A stretch of 64,000 nt of DNA from Oleiphilus messinensis (GCF_002162375.1 NZ_CP021425.1:779501-843500); one strand, 5' to 3'. Shown: positions 8,994 to 18,459, counted from the first letter of the stretch. Made by a program: numbers and translations. Notes: generated from the letters alone by a model not told the origin.

Positions 8994-9530
8994 CTAGTTT
9001 CTTACAATTGGGCGATGTACAGTAAAGCTGACTCCTGGCCCACTTTGGACGACATTACCACCCATATCAATGATTTGAACGGTGAGGTTGTGGGTTCCCC
9101 GATTCAGGCTGTCGACACTGAATGATGTGGATTTTCCCGTGTAGACATTCTGGCCGTCAATCATGGCAGATAGTTGATGTCTGTTTTGAAGGGCGGGAGA
9201 GAGATTAACCACAACATTTACGCTGCCATTACCAGAGTGAAATGCACTGTTATCATCAGGCGACACGATCTGCACAGTGTACTTTTTCTCAGCGCGATGG
9301 GGTTTGTTTGTATTGCTGGGAGGGAGTGCAACGGTGGGGAGTGGCACCGTCATAATCGGTCCAACTTCAATTTTTTCTGCACCATCCTGGGGCTCATCGG
9401 AAAAATGGACGTTCCCCTGTTCGTCGACCCAGCGGTAGACTTCGGTGGCCATGGATAAAGTAGAAAAGCCCAGAAGAGTGCATAAGCTCAGGCTGGCAGT
9501 CCAGCGAAATCGGCGTGTAGATCGTGACAT
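8994..9530 (-). CDS. Secreted DUF4124 domain protein
   Basis: 178 residues from the ATG at 9530, chosen because a GAGG ribosome site precedes it and a signal peptide follows directly (residues 1-28, ending STLSMA). A longer frame to 9710 would run through the glnA terminator. Residues ~29-52 form the DUF4124 motif (EVYRWVDEQGNVHFSDEP). The C-terminal half (~95-175) has alternating strands with GTHNLTVQIIDMGGNVVQSGP, which looks like an immunoglobulin-like fold. It sits between glnA and ntrB on the same strand; such a neighbour is also recalled in Pseudomonas. Function is unknown; a periplasmic or envelope location is likely. Confidence 0.85.
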   Translation of the reverse strand: MSRSTRRFRWTASLSLCTLLGFSTLSMATEVYRWVDEQGNVHFSDEPQDGAEKIEVGPIMTVPLPTVALPPSNTNKPHRAEKKYTVQIVSPDDNSAFHSGNGSVNVVVNLSPALQNRHQLSAMIDGQNVYTGKSTSFSVDSLNRGTHNLTVQIIDMGGNVVQSGPGVSFTVHRPIVRN

Positions 9531-9671
9531 GTGAACCCTCGGCTTTTCAATTAGCGGTGTCTGACGTCTAAAACAGTCTCTGCTCAATTCAATCTGAGTA
9601 TAGTCAATGTCAGCCATTCTGAAGAGGTTCGGGCGACAAGAAAGCAGTATTTTGTGCGCTGTGTCGAACAA

Positions 9672-9700
9672 TAAAAAAAAGCCCGGATCACCGGGCTTTT
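9672..9700 (-). terminator. Rho-independent terminator after glnA
   Basis: On the minus strand the stem CCCGG/CCGGG extends through AAAAGC/GCTTTT arms with a 4-base loop (stem 9677-9686 and 9691-9700) and is followed by an eight-T run (complement of 9673-9680). It lies ~40 bases after the glnA stop and separates glnA from the DUF4124 gene. Confidence 0.9.
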
Positions 9701-9738
9701 CGCTGTTCAACTTGCGGATTGACGATTAAACCGCTCGC

Positions 9739-11145
9739 TTACACAGAGTAGTACATGTCAAACTCAACAGGGTGAGTTGTCATGTTCAGGCGCTCGATAT
9801 CGCCACGCTTCAGATCAATGTAGCCTGCGATCATGTCTTCAGTGAAAACACCACCTTTGGTCAGGAACTCGTGATCTTTTTCCAGGCAATCCAGTGCTTC
9901 CTGGAAGGTTTCAGCTACAGTCGGGATCTCTGCTGCTTCTTCTGCTGGCAGATCGTAAAGATCTTTATCCATTGCATCGCCAGGGTGGATCTTGTTCTGG
10001 ATACCGTCCAGACCCGCCATCAACATGGCAGAAAACGCCAGGTATGGGTTACCCGTTGGATCAGGGAAGCGTACCTCAATACGGCGTGCTTTAGCACTGT
10101 TAACGAATGGGATACGGATTGAAGCAGAACGGTTACGGGCAGAGTAAGCCAGCATAACAGGCGCTTCAAAACCAGGTACCAGACGCTTGTACGAGTTAGT
10201 CGACGCATTGGTGAAAGCGTTGATGGTGCGAGCGTGCTTGATGATACCACCGATGTAGTACAGCGCAGCTTCGGACAATCCTGCGTAGCTGTCACCCGCC
10301 ATGATGTTTACACCATCTTTTGACAAGGATTGGTGAACGTGCATACCGGAGCCGTTATCACCAACCAGAGGCTTAGGCATGAAGGTCGCGGTTTTACCAT
10401 ATGCGTGCGCAACGTTATGTACGCAGTATTTCAGGATTTGAACTTCGTCAGCCTTGCGTACCAGTGTGTTAGCGCCAACACCGATTTCACACTGACCAGC
10501 CGTTCCTACTTCGTGGTGGTGTACTTCAATGCGCAGGCCCATTGCCTCCATTGCCGCACACATTGCGCCACGCAAGTCATGCAGAGAGTCGACAGGAGGT
10601 ACAGGGAAATAACCACCTTTAACGCCAGGACGGTGACCTACGTTCGCACCTTCCAGGTCTTCGTGAGAAACCCATGCTGCTTCTTCAGAGTGAATGGAGT
10701 ACATTGCGCCATTCATATCTGATTTCCATTTCACAGAATCAAATACGAAGAACTCTGGCTCAGGACCGAACAGTGCTGAGTCTGCAATGCCAGTCGATTT
10801 CAGGTACTCTTCCGCGCGACGGGCAACGGAACGAGGATCACGCTCGTAACCCTGCATCGTAGTAGGTTCTACGATATCACAGGTGATGTTCAGCGTGGTT
10901 TCTTCGGTGAAAGGATCCAGCACTGCAGTGCTGTCATCTGGCATCAGGATCATGTCGGATTCGTTGATGCCTTTCCAGCCTGCAATTGAAGAACCGTCAA
11001 ACATTTTGCCGTCTTCGAAGAAGTCACCGTCGACTTCGCCAACTGGCAATGTAACGTGTTGCTCTTTACCCTTGGTGTCTGTAAAGCGAAGATCTATCCA
11101 TTTGACGTCATGTTCTTTAATAAGATTCAGAGCTTTCTCTGACAT
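9739..11145 (-). CDS. glnA: Glutamine synthetase, type I-beta
   Basis: 468 residues, the standard length of GSI-beta. It makes glutamine from glutamate, ammonia and ATP as a cytoplasmic dodecamer. Visible family segments include [16 protein letters not shown] (Asp-50' loop), EPEFFVFD, the glutamate-site [10 protein letters not shown], and the adenylylation loop [10 protein letters not shown] with Tyr at residue 397, the same number as in E. coli. Adenylylation would be by GlnE, encoded at 21570-24515. The start follows a GGAG site. Upstream lie a probable sigma-54 promoter (11575-11590) and NtrC-type boxes, giving a predicted ~420-nt leader. The thiI gene often found nearby in relatives is not in this window. 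Confidence 0.98.
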   Translation of the reverse strand: MSEKALNLIKEHDVKWIDLRFTDTKGKEQHVTLPVGEVDGDFFEDGKMFDGSSIAGWKGINESDMILMPDDSTAVLDPFTEETTLNITCDIVEPTTMQGYERDPRSVARRAEEYLKSTGIADSALFGPEPEFFVFDSVKWKSDMNGAMYSIHSEEAAWVSHEDLEGANVGHRPGVKGGYFPVPPVDSLHDLRGAMCAAMEAMGLRIEVHHHEVGTAGQCEIGVGANTLVRKADEVQILKYCVHNVAHAYGKTATFMPKPLVGDNGSGMHVHQSLSKDGVNIMAGDSYAGLSEAALYYIGGIIKHARTINAFTNASTNSYKRLVPGFEAPVMLAYSARNRSASIRIPFVNSAKARRIEVRFPDPTGNPYLAFSAMLMAGLDGIQNKIHPGDAMDKDLYDLPAEEAAEIPTVAETFQEALDCLEKDHEFLTKGGVFTEDMIAGYIDLKRGDIERLNMTTHPVEFDMYYSV

Positions 11146-11574
11146 TATGAATACTCCGTATTTTTATGCAGATTTCAGTTTTTTTGTTCGTTGCGGGTTG
11201 GCGCCTGAAGCTCAGACGGGACAGACCTGCAAAGATCCGGGGTTGTATAATCAACGGGCTGTTGCGGACTCGCGCTATCTTTTTATTGACAGAGATACCG
11301 CTCACTTGCTTAGCCGAAATGTCGTTATGCGTGGCAGACACATCGGCGTACCAAAATCAGGCGACTGCGTTATTATCAATAACTTCTGGTTAACAGCTGC
11401 TGCAGAATTTCTAGCGCAACCGCATTTGATGACTCTACAGTGGCTGATTATCAGGTTTGTTTAAGCGAATCGCAACACACGGTGTTGATTATTTTCAGGC
11501 ATGCCCTGAGGGATCATAGCATGACTCCCCGCAAACCGCCTGAAAAAACCAATTATGATTTTAATCGCGAACGA

Positions 11575-11590
11575 AGCACTAATTGTACCA
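11575..11590 (-). promoter_or_regulatory. Sigma-54 (RpoN) -24/-12 promoter for glnA
   Basis: Minus strand TGGTACAATTAGTGCT matches the sigma-54 consensus TGGCAC-N5-TTGCW with two substitutions and keeps the invariant GG and GC at the correct 10-base separation. The start of transcription would be near 11564, about 420 bases before the glnA ATG. NtrC-type boxes sit at about -100, -175 and -205 relative to it. Identified by eye; no other sigma-54 match of equal quality was found in this gap. Confidence 0.55.
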
Positions 11591-11655
11591 AGTTGGATTG
11601 TTTTGTAGTGATAGGCTTGAAATGTATTAAAAAAGTGCAGAATATCAGCTGTTTA

Positions 11656-11672
11656 TGCACAGTTGTGGTGTG
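11656..11672. promoter_or_regulatory. Weaker NtrC-type box
   Basis: TGCACAGTTGTGGTGTG matches TGCACC-N5-GGTGCA at 9 of 12 arm positions. It is centred about 100 bases upstream of the predicted glnA sigma-54 start and is probably a lower-affinity NtrC site. Confidence 0.4.
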
Positions 11673-11730
11673 CGGCATCGGATATTGGGCCCGCTGAGCG
11701 ACTCAACGGCGAATTGTTAAATACTTGTTG

Positions 11731-11777
11731 TGCGCTATGGCGGTGCATTATTCTTTGTTTGGCACCAATATGGTGCT
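11731..11777. promoter_or_regulatory. Paired NtrC enhancer boxes
   Basis: Two boxes lie 30 bp apart centre to centre. TGCGCTATGGCGGTGCA (11731-11747) has one perfect half-site. GGCACCAATATGGTGCT (11761-11777) contains the perfect palindrome GCACC-N5-GGTGC. The spacing of about three helical turns resembles the strong NtrC pair at E. coli glnA. They lie 175-205 bp upstream of the predicted glnA start and ~150-190 bp ahead of typA, so an effect on typA cannot be excluded. Confidence 0.6.
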
Positions 11778-11877
11778 TTGTTCTCGATGGTATGGATAAC
11801 CACCGGTAAAATTACAGTTGAAGTGTAAAAAGTCGTGCCCAAAGCCGAAAACAAATGTTTTTCTGAGTACGTTTCAG

Positions 11878-11883
11878 TATAAT
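11878..11883 (+). promoter_or_regulatory. Sigma-70 -10 box of typA
   Basis: A perfect TATAAT lies 35 bases before the typA start codon. The matching -35 region is poor (ATGTTT at 17-base spacing). The start of transcription would be near 11890, giving a ~29-nt leader. Confidence 0.45.
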
Positions 11884-11918
11884 TCGCGTCCATTTCAGGC
11901 AAGTATGCGGGATAAGGT

Positions 11919-13730
11919 GTGATTGAGAATTTACGAAATATTGCCATTATTGCTCACGTTGATCATGGCAAGACGACCCTGGTAGATAAGTTGTTACAGC
12001 AGTCCGGAACCTTGGACCGTAAAGACCAGTCTGCCGAGCGAATTATGGACTCCAATGATCAGGAGAAAGAACGTGGTATTACCATTTTGGCAAAAAATAC
12101 TGCGATCACCTGGCAGGATTATCGAATCAACATTGTAGATACGCCCGGACACGCCGACTTCGGTGGTGAGGTAGAGCGTGTATTGTCGATGGTGGATTCC
12201 GTGTTGTTGCTTGTCGATGCTGTTGATGGGCCAATGCCACAAACCCGCTTTGTTACCCAGAAAGCGTTTGAAAAAGGCTTGAAGCCGATTGTCGTTATTA
12301 ACAAAATCGATCGACCGGGCTCTCGTCCTGATTGGGTAATGGACGAAGTTTTTGATCTGTTTGATCGCTTGGGGGCAACCGAGGAACAATTGGATTTCCC
12401 GGTAATTTATGCCTCTGCATTGAATGGTATTGCGGGGGATGATCCTGAGGCTATGGCCGAGGATATGACGCCACTTTTCCAAATGATCGTGGATACCGTT
12501 CCGTCACCCAGCGTTGATCCTGATGCGCCTTTCCAGATGCAAATTTCTTCTCTTGATTACGACTCTTATGTCGGTGTAATCGGGGTGGGACGGATTACTC
12601 GAGGCTCCCTCGCACCAAGCACGCCAGTGACGGTGATTGATCGTGAAGGTAAGACCCGAAACGGTCGTGTTCTGGAAGTTAAAGGCTTCAACGGTTTGCA
12701 GCGAGTGCCCGTTGAACAGGCAACAGCTGGAGATATCGTATGCATCTCCGGGCTTGATAAACTGAATATTTCCGACACACTCTGTGCACCGAGTGCAGTT
12801 GAAGCGTTGCCGCCACTCAAAGTAGACGAACCCACCGTTAGTATGACGTTCCAGGTAAATGATTCGCCATTTGCCGGATTGGATGGCAAGTTCGTCACCA
12901 GTCGTAACATTAAAGAACGACTTGATAAAGAATTGATCCACAACGTGGCATTGCGGGTTGAACAAGGCGAAACGCCTGAGAAGTTTATTGTTTCCGGTCG
13001 AGGGGAGTTACACCTGTCGGTCTTGATTGAAACCATGCGACGCGAAGGATTTGAGTTAGGGGTATCTCGCCCTGAAGTGGTTCAGAGAGAAGTTGATGGC
13101 GTGCTGGAAGAACCTTATGAGTACGTTGTAATTGATGTTGAAGACGAGCATCAAGGTTCAATCATGGAAGAGATGGGCAACCGTCGTGCAGAATTGAAAA
13201 ATATGTCCCCAGACGGCAAGGGTCGCACTCGCCTGGAATTTATCATGCCTGCGCGAGGCCTGATCGGGTTTCGCTCGCAGTTCCTGACGATGACCTCTGG
13301 TAGTGGTATCTTGACCCACGTTTTTGATCACTATGGCCCATCGAAACCGACAGAAGTCGGAGCCCGGATTAACGGTGTGATGATCTCTATGGTAAATGGC
13401 AAGAGTCTCGGTTACGCGCTTTACAACCTGCAGGACCGGGGTCGTATGTTTATCGAACCGGGAACCGAAGTTTATGAGGGCATGATTATCGGGTTACATA
13501 ACCGTGATAATGATCTTGTGGTTAACCCGACTAAAGCCAAGCAGCTAACCAATATGCGGGCATCGGGCTCGGATGAAAACATCATATTGACCCCTCCGGT
13601 TCGCCATTCTTTGGAACAGGCGCTGGAATTCATCGATGATGATGAATTGGTTGAAGTGACACCAAACTTCATCCGACTGCGTAAAAAGTTCTTGAAAGAA
13701 AACGAACGACGTCGCGCAGGAAAAGGCTAA
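11919..13730 (+). CDS. typA: Ribosome-associated GTPase TypA/BipA
   Basis: 603 residues, the normal TypA length, with a GTG start. G-domain motifs are AHVDHGKTT (12-20, P-loop), the switch region [14 protein letters not shown] and NKID. These are followed by EF-G-like domains and the C-terminal TypA-specific domain ([17 protein letters not shown] and [10 protein letters not shown]). TypA binds the ribosome and affects 50S assembly and stress or cold growth in studied bacteria. It is divergent from glnA and followed by a strong terminator, so it is monocistronic. Confidence 0.97.
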   Translation: MIENLRNIAIIAHVDHGKTTLVDKLLQQSGTLDRKDQSAERIMDSNDQEKERGITILAKNTAITWQDYRINIVDTPGHADFGGEVERVLSMVDSVLLLVDAVDGPMPQTRFVTQKAFEKGLKPIVVINKIDRPGSRPDWVMDEVFDLFDRLGATEEQLDFPVIYASALNGIAGDDPEAMAEDMTPLFQMIVDTVPSPSVDPDAPFQMQISSLDYDSYVGVIGVGRITRGSLAPSTPVTVIDREGKTRNGRVLEVKGFNGLQRVPVEQATAGDIVCISGLDKLNISDTLCAPSAVEALPPLKVDEPTVSMTFQVNDSPFAGLDGKFVTSRNIKERLDKELIHNVALRVEQGETPEKFIVSGRGELHLSVLIETMRREGFELGVSRPEVVQREVDGVLEEPYEYVVIDVEDEHQGSIMEEMGNRRAELKNMSPDGKGRTRLEFIMPARGLIGFRSQFLTMTSGSGILTHVFDHYGPSKPTEVGARINGVMISMVNGKSLGYALYNLQDRGRMFIEPGTEVYEGMIIGLHNRDNDLVVNPTKAKQLTNMRASGSDENIILTPPVRHSLEQALEFIDDDELVEVTPNFIRLRKKFLKENERRRAGKG

Positions 13731-13790
13731 TGGATTCTTCAATTGTTCTGGATGAGACTTGATCCAGATCAGAATCTGTTGTGTTAGTAA

Positions 13791-13827
13791 AAAAGCCGGT
13801 GGTGCATGAGCATCTACCGGCTTTTTT
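13791..13827 (+). terminator. Rho-independent terminator after typA
   Basis: AAAAGCCGGT (13791-13800) pairs with ACCGGCTTTT (13816-13825) across a 15-base loop, with a T-run to 13827. It lies ~60 bases after the typA stop. Confidence 0.9.
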
Positions 13828-14001
13828 GTTGGCCCCTTCCTCTAGCGTTGATCTCTGGCGTAGTGGTATATTGCAAAACCATCAAATACGTTAATTAGAG
13901 ACTGACCGATAAACTGGAGGCTGAACAGTAAAATGTCGGCAGGCCAGTTTTACAATAGCTATACTCATCTCAACGTAAAACACTATCTACAGGGATCTTT
14001 C

Positions 14002-14967
14002 ATGCTCGTGCTTTTCCCCGAAATCAAGCCTCACGCAGAACACCGCTTTAAAGTCGATGATATCCACACAATCTATGTGGAGGAATCCGGGAATCCAAAA
14101 GGAGTGCCGGTTCTGGTGGTGCATGGTGGTCCAGGGGCCGGGTGTGAATCCTACTATCGCCGTTTTTTTGATGCGGAGCGCTACCGTATTATTCTGTTTG
14201 ATCAGCGTGGAGCCGGGCGATCGACCCCGTTGGCGGAATTGCAGAATAATACAACGCAGGATCTGGTTTCGGATATGGAATTTATCCGAGCTGAATTGGG
14301 CATTGATAAGTGGATGTTGTTTGGTGGATCCTGGGGCTCTTCCCTGAGTCTCTATTACGCGCAACAACACCCCGAGCGCGTACTGGGTATGGTGCTTCGC
14401 GGCATATTCCTGTGCCGTAAACAAGACTTTGACTGGTTCTATAGTGAAGGTGGGGCTTCAAGGGTATTTCCTGAGCATTGGCAGGAGTTTTTATCTGTTA
14501 TACCAGAATCCGAGCGAGACAATCTGATGCAGGCTTATTACCGCCGCCTGACCAGTGATAACGAATTGGAGCAGATTCAGGCAGCCAAGGCCTGGTCAAC
14601 GTGGGAGGGGCGGTGTGCGACGCTGCATCCAAATCAAAAGGTCGTGGAGCACTTTGGTCACCCGCATGTTGCGATTTCACTGGCACGTATCGAGTGTCAT
14701 TATTTTCTGAACAAGGCATTCATGGCTGATAACCAATTACTGGATCAAGCCCCTGCGTTGAACGGCATTCCAGGGATCGTTGTCCATGGCCGATACGACA
14801 TGGTTTGCCCGCTTGATAATGCAGTGTCGCTATGTGATCGCTGGGAGGATGCGGAGTTGCAGATCATTCGTGATGCCGGTCACTCCGCTTCAGAGGCTGC
14901 GATTATTGATGGCCTCGTTCGAGCTTGTGAAAAAATGAGCTCACGTTTTGGTCCGGACTTCCTGTGA
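14002..14967 (+). CDS. pip: Proline iminopeptidase (alpha/beta hydrolase, S33)
   Basis: 321 residues from the ATG at 14002, preferred over an upstream ATG at 13933 because AGGGA precedes it and the product then has the family length. It cleaves N-terminal proline from peptides in the cytoplasm. Motifs: the oxyanion HGGPGAGC (41-48), DQRGAGRS (67-74), nucleophile elbow GGSWGS with Ser110, then HGRYDMVCP (Asp) and DAGHSASE (His), completing the triad. It stands alone between typA and dtd. Other aminopeptidases of clan S33 are the only real alternative. Confidence 0.93.
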   Translation: MLVLFPEIKPHAEHRFKVDDIHTIYVEESGNPKGVPVLVVHGGPGAGCESYYRRFFDAERYRIILFDQRGAGRSTPLAELQNNTTQDLVSDMEFIRAELGIDKWMLFGGSWGSSLSLYYAQQHPERVLGMVLRGIFLCRKQDFDWFYSEGGASRVFPEHWQEFLSVIPESERDNLMQAYYRRLTSDNELEQIQAAKAWSTWEGRCATLHPNQKVVEHFGHPHVAISLARIECHYFLNKAFMADNQLLDQAPALNGIPGIVVHGRYDMVCPLDNAVSLCDRWEDAELQIIRDAGHSASEAAIIDGLVRACEKMSSRFGPDFL

Positions 14968-15077
14968 GTTGGGGTTCGTATCTATATGTTGTATTCAGCG
15001 TCTTTTAGTTATGGTCTCGCATTTTCATTGCAATTTTATTTTTGGCATGAATAATGCTTTCTTTTGGACGACATCAG

Positions 15078-15097
15078 ATACCTCTTTAGGGGTATTT
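15078..15097 (+). terminator. Possible weak terminator after pip
   Basis: ATACCTC (15078-15084) pairs with GGGGTAT (15089-15095), including one G-U pair, across a TTTA loop, with only three Ts at its end. It is ~110 bases after pip. Confidence 0.35.
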
Positions 15098-15204
15098 CGC
15101 TCGGCGTCATTCTAATAATGCAGCAAAAAGCAGAATAGTATGATTATTCTAAATTTCCTGAAGTATGATGCTTTAGTCGTATATGAGACCGGCGGTGACC
15201 TGTT

Positions 15205-15642
15205 TTGAAGGCATTGGTACAGCGCGTCACTGAAGCCCGCGTAGAAGTGAATGGCGAAGTTGTAGGCGAAATCGAACGCGGTATTTTGCTGTTACTTGGT
15301 GTAGAGCGTGATGACAATGAGGCATGTGCTGATCGTTTGGCCCAAAAGGTTGCGCAGTATCGGATTTTTGAGGATGAACAAGGCAAGATGAATCGTAGTC
15401 TTGTCGACATGGCCGGTGGCCTGCTTGTGGTGTCTCAATTTACGTTGGTCGCGGATACCCGTAAAGGTTTGCGACCGAGTTTCTCCAAAGGGGCGGCACC
15501 CTCCGAGGGGCAACGGCTCTATGATTATTTTGTCGAGCAGGCGGGGAAATGGATCGACTCGGTTGCGACAGGGTGTTTTGGGGCGAACATGCAGGTTAGT
15601 TTAATAAATGATGGGCCGGTTACGTTTCTGTTAGAGACATAA
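15205..15642 (+). CDS. dtd: D-aminoacyl-tRNA deacylase
   Basis: 145 residues, the standard Dtd length, beginning MKALVQRVTEARVEV from a TTG start codon (no better start preserves the conserved first strand). Key motifs are SQFTLVADTRKG (the SQFTL active-site segment) and the C-terminal NDGPVTF (the GPVT cross-subunit motif). The enzyme removes D-amino acids such as D-Tyr from tRNA, acting as a homodimer in the cytoplasm. In relatives dtd and pip are neighbours; here they are 237 bp apart in the same direction. Confidence 0.96.
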   Translation: MKALVQRVTEARVEVNGEVVGEIERGILLLLGVERDDNEACADRLAQKVAQYRIFEDEQGKMNRSLVDMAGGLLVVSQFTLVADTRKGLRPSFSKGAAPSEGQRLYDYFVEQAGKWIDSVATGCFGANMQVSLINDGPVTFLLET

Positions 15643-15972
15643 ATTCCGGTTTTAGGGTGGTTAAAAAGTGTGCATTTCTAAGTTGATGAAATGTAATATT
15701 TTTCACTCTGGTTCAATCACGAAAGGTTGAAGTGGCGCGCGATTTTGCACTATCAGGATACAAAAAACTGATAAAAAATCGAGCAGTTCGATTTGCAAAA
15801 AACGCGACTTTGTATTACAAAATATTTATGAGATAAGCTCTTAAAAACAGCTTGTAAGTATTTGTTTTACAGAATGGAGCAACACCTTTGATTGTGTTGT
15901 GAATGCCGTGATTGAGAATGGTAAGCAAATTTTCGCGAGAGAAAGAATGTGAAAATTTTTAGCCATTAAAAT

Positions 15973-16000
15973 TTGACGTATAGAAAGGGCGGTTTAATAT
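15973..16000 (+). promoter_or_regulatory. Sigma-70 promoter candidate ahead of the porin
   Basis: TTGACG (15973-15978), a 16-base spacer and TAATAT (15995-16000) form a good sigma-70 match within the AT-rich 641-base gap 15643-16283. It would give a ~277-nt leader before the porin start. Apart from short hairpins such as CAACAC/GTGTTG (15880-15899), I see nothing else in this gap. Confidence 0.4.
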
Positions 16001-16283
16001 TTCTGTCTTATTCGACGTATATTTTATGGCTTGGTTTTTATAATCTCACTCTGCGACAGTCAGGTGGCACAGCCTGGTAAAGTGCAATACTTATTAAGTT
16101 TGCTTTATGAAAGGTGCAAGTTGTTTGAACGAATGTATTTTCGTAAAACAGTGATGGGCTTAGTGTTTACCGGTAGTTTGATTGTCAGGCTCGGTATGTA
16201 AGGCAGGCTCTTATAAAAGAACAAGGGTAAAAACCCGATTACTTCGCAAGAAGTGAACCTTTAACTCACAAAAGGAAGACGAA

Positions 16284-17249
16284 ATGAAAAAGACTCTGAT
16301 CGCTTCAGCAGTAGCAGCAGCTACCTTGTCATCAACAGCATTCGCGATGGACCCAGCGTCTGAGCTGGCTGCTAAACTGGACAGCATGCCAACTGTATAC
16401 GGTAACATTCAGTTGGTTTGGGCGTATGAGAATATTGACGGTGGTACCAGCAATCAGCAATTAGCTGACAATGGCTCTACTTTGGGTGTTAAGCACGAGC
16501 ACGAAATTGCACCTGGCCTGACTGGTTTCATGAAGGCTGAATTGGAATTTACTGCCGATGAGAAAGGTCCGAATGGTCTGGACAAACTGGACGAAGCGTA
16601 CATTGGACTGAAGGGCAACTTTGGTAAAGTGTGGGTCGGTTCTGATGACTCCATTTATGAAAGCTATGTCGATAAAATTGTAAACTACTACGAGTACGCA
16701 GATCTGAATGTTGGTGGAAACTACGACACCGGAGAAGGCGACCTGATCCAATATGAAACGCCTAAAATCGCTGGTGGTTTGACTATCGGTGCAGCTGTTC
16801 AAATCAACGGTGATGCAGAAAACGCAGATAAGTCTTACCCTTACCAAATCGGCGCGAAATATTCCATGGACGCAATCACGGTTGCTGTAGCGATGGATTC
16901 CAACGATGGTGACGAAGGTCCAAACTCCAACACTTATGGTGTAATGGCTGGCTTTGGCGCTGATAATTTCAGTGTATCTGCTGAGTTCCAAACCCGTGAA
17001 GATGTGGCTGATTTGTTTGGCGTATTTGCCAGCTTCTCTGCGGGTGCAAACACTTTCGCTGTTTCATACGAATTTGAAGATCAGGATTCTGGCGATGAAG
17101 TTAACGTAATCTCTGCACAAGCACTGCACAACATGTCTGATAACATGTATGTGTATGTAGAAGGTTACTGGGCTGATGCAGAGCCAGAAGGAAGTTCTGA
17201 TAGCACAGAAACAACTCAACTGGCTTTGGGTGCTGTATACGCATTCTAA
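16284..17249 (+). CDS. General porin, 16-strand trimeric type
   Basis: 321 residues with a clear signal peptide (MKKTLIASAVAAATLSSTAFA, cleaved after residue 21) and alternating amphipathic beta-strands throughout. It is acidic, with Asp/Glu-rich turns, and ends ALGAVYAF with the C-terminal phenylalanine recognised by the BAM complex. The segment VYGNIQLVWAYENIDG at the start of the barrel and LGVKHEHEIAPGLTGFMKAELEF match Gram-negative porins of the Porin_4 class. The role is diffusion of small solutes across the outer membrane; specificity cannot be read. A good AGGAAG site precedes the ATG. It is followed by a terminator, so it is monocistronic and probably strongly expressed. Confidence 0.9.
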   Translation: MKKTLIASAVAAATLSSTAFAMDPASELAAKLDSMPTVYGNIQLVWAYENIDGGTSNQQLADNGSTLGVKHEHEIAPGLTGFMKAELEFTADEKGPNGLDKLDEAYIGLKGNFGKVWVGSDDSIYESYVDKIVNYYEYADLNVGGNYDTGEGDLIQYETPKIAGGLTIGAAVQINGDAENADKSYPYQIGAKYSMDAITVAVAMDSNDGDEGPNSNTYGVMAGFGADNFSVSAEFQTREDVADLFGVFASFSAGANTFAVSYEFEDQDSGDEVNVISAQALHNMSDNMYVYVEGYWADAEPEGSSDSTETTQLALGAVYAF

Positions 17250-17274
17250 GTTTCCAGATTGAAAGTTTCTTTCG

Positions 17275-17305
17275 AAAAACCGGCGCGATGGCGTCGGTTT
17301 TTTTT
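17275..17305 (+). terminator. Rho-independent terminator after porin
   Basis: The stem ACCGGCGC/GCGTCGGT (one G-U pair), flanked by A4/T4 arms, has a GATG loop and an eight-T tail. It is ~30 bases after the porin stop. Confidence 0.9.
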
Positions 17306-17376
17306 CGCCTGATATTTTTCGCGCTATTGATGGTATGCTGTGCTGATCGATCCTTGATAGCAATGGAAGACCCCAA

Positions 17377-18372
17377 ATGAGTAGTGAGATAGAACTCAAG
17401 TTTTTAACCACACCCGAGCAATTGGAAAGATTGCAAACTGTGCTGATCGCCAAGGAGGCGCAACATACCCGGCAACATCTCGTCAACATTTACTTCGATA
17501 CGCCTGAAAGGTTATTGCAGCAACACAAGGTCGCGTTAAGAATTCGCAAAGCGGGTGAGCGCTTTATCCAGACGCTGAAAACAAAAGGCAAGAGTGTCGG
17601 GGGCTTACACCAGCGCAATGAATGGGAATGGGATCTGGATAAGCCCGTGCTCAATGGCGATTATTTAGCCACGGCCGAATGGCCGGAGCAAGTTTCAATC
17701 GACAGCCTGGCTCCGCTGTTTGAAACGAACTTTGTTCGGACTCAATTTGTTGTGCGTCATAATGGGGCGCTGTTTGAGGTTGCGTGCGATCAGGGGGCAG
17801 TGGAAGCGGGCGGAAAATCTTCCCCTATATGTGAACTGGAATTGGAAATCAAAGAAGGGGCTGTCCCGGATTTGATTGGCTTTGCACAATCACTATTGCA
17901 ACAAGTCGGCTGCTATCCCAGTGATATCAGCAAAGGCGAACGAGGGTATTATCTATCGGGCTGTCTGGAATTCAAACCGGGTAGCGCCAGAATCAAGAGC
18001 GCCATGACCATTGCTCAATTTGCCAGCTATCAGGTGGAACAATGGATTGCCGGCGTTGACCAGTTTATATTGACGATGGAGCCGCGTTTTTTAGCAAAAT
18101 CGTCGCAAGCATTAAGTGTATTGATGCAGCTTGATGATGCCGGGTTAATTTTTGATGCAGGTGTTGCCTGTGATGATGTAACGTTTGCCCGGGTTGCCGG
18201 TCAGTTTGATGAGCACCGTAGATTACTGGAGCAAATCATGCATGCTTGTTCGAATGATGCCGCTCCAACAGGTGCTCGTGATAGTATCGTGAGAGACTTG
18301 TGTGAGAGTAGTGATATGGCCATGATAGCATTAGCGATTATGGAAATCGCGACCCAGAGTGGGTTGCCATAG
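17377..18372 (+). CDS. CYTH-domain protein, probable inorganic triphosphatase
   Basis: 331 residues. The N-terminal ~200 form a CYTH domain: the signature EIELK (ExExK) at residues 4-8, RIRKAGERFIQTLKTKG, the acidic ELELEIKEG strand, and the closing DISKGERGY. This family forms a tunnel that binds Mg2+ and triphosphate; E. coli YgiF hydrolyses tripolyphosphate. Residues ~205-331 are helical and look like a shortened CHAD-type region. YgiF is ~430 residues, so this protein is about 100 shorter. It starts ~110 bases after the porin and precedes a DUF547 gene. Confidence 0.85.
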   Translation: MSSEIELKFLTTPEQLERLQTVLIAKEAQHTRQHLVNIYFDTPERLLQQHKVALRIRKAGERFIQTLKTKGKSVGGLHQRNEWEWDLDKPVLNGDYLATAEWPEQVSIDSLAPLFETNFVRTQFVVRHNGALFEVACDQGAVEAGGKSSPICELELEIKEGAVPDLIGFAQSLLQQVGCYPSDISKGERGYYLSGCLEFKPGSARIKSAMTIAQFASYQVEQWIAGVDQFILTMEPRFLAKSSQALSVLMQLDDAGLIFDAGVACDDVTFARVAGQFDEHRRLLEQIMHACSNDAAPTGARDSIVRDLCESSDMAMIALAIMEIATQSGLP

Positions 18373-18390
18373 ATCTGGCAAGGGCTGTAG

Positions 18391-18450
18391 TTTGAACCAA
18401 TGTTTGAACCAATGCTTGAACAAAGGTTTGAACAAAAGCTTGAAAAAGAG
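18391..18450 (+). repeat. Five imperfect 12-bp tandem repeats
   Basis: Units at 18391, 18403, 18415, 18427 and 18439: TTTGAACCAATG twice (identical), then CTTGAACAAAGG, TTTGAACAAAAG and CTTGAAAAAGAG. They lie between the CYTH and DUF547 genes, immediately upstream of the proposed DUF547 start. If read from an ATG at 18400 they would encode four-residue repeats (FEPM, LEQR, FEQK, LEKE). Confidence 0.9.
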
Positions 18451-18459
18451 AGAGGCGTG

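Noticed and set aside
9531-9710. Longer N-terminus for the DUF4124 protein
   Set aside because: It would start inside the glnA terminator and put 60 residues before the signal peptide.
13933-14001. Longer N-terminus for pip
   Set aside because: The added 23 residues do not fit the family and the ATG at 14002 has a good ribosome site.
16071-16090. Sigma-54-like TGGCAC ahead of the porin
   Set aside because: The downstream -12 element is missing at the required spacing.
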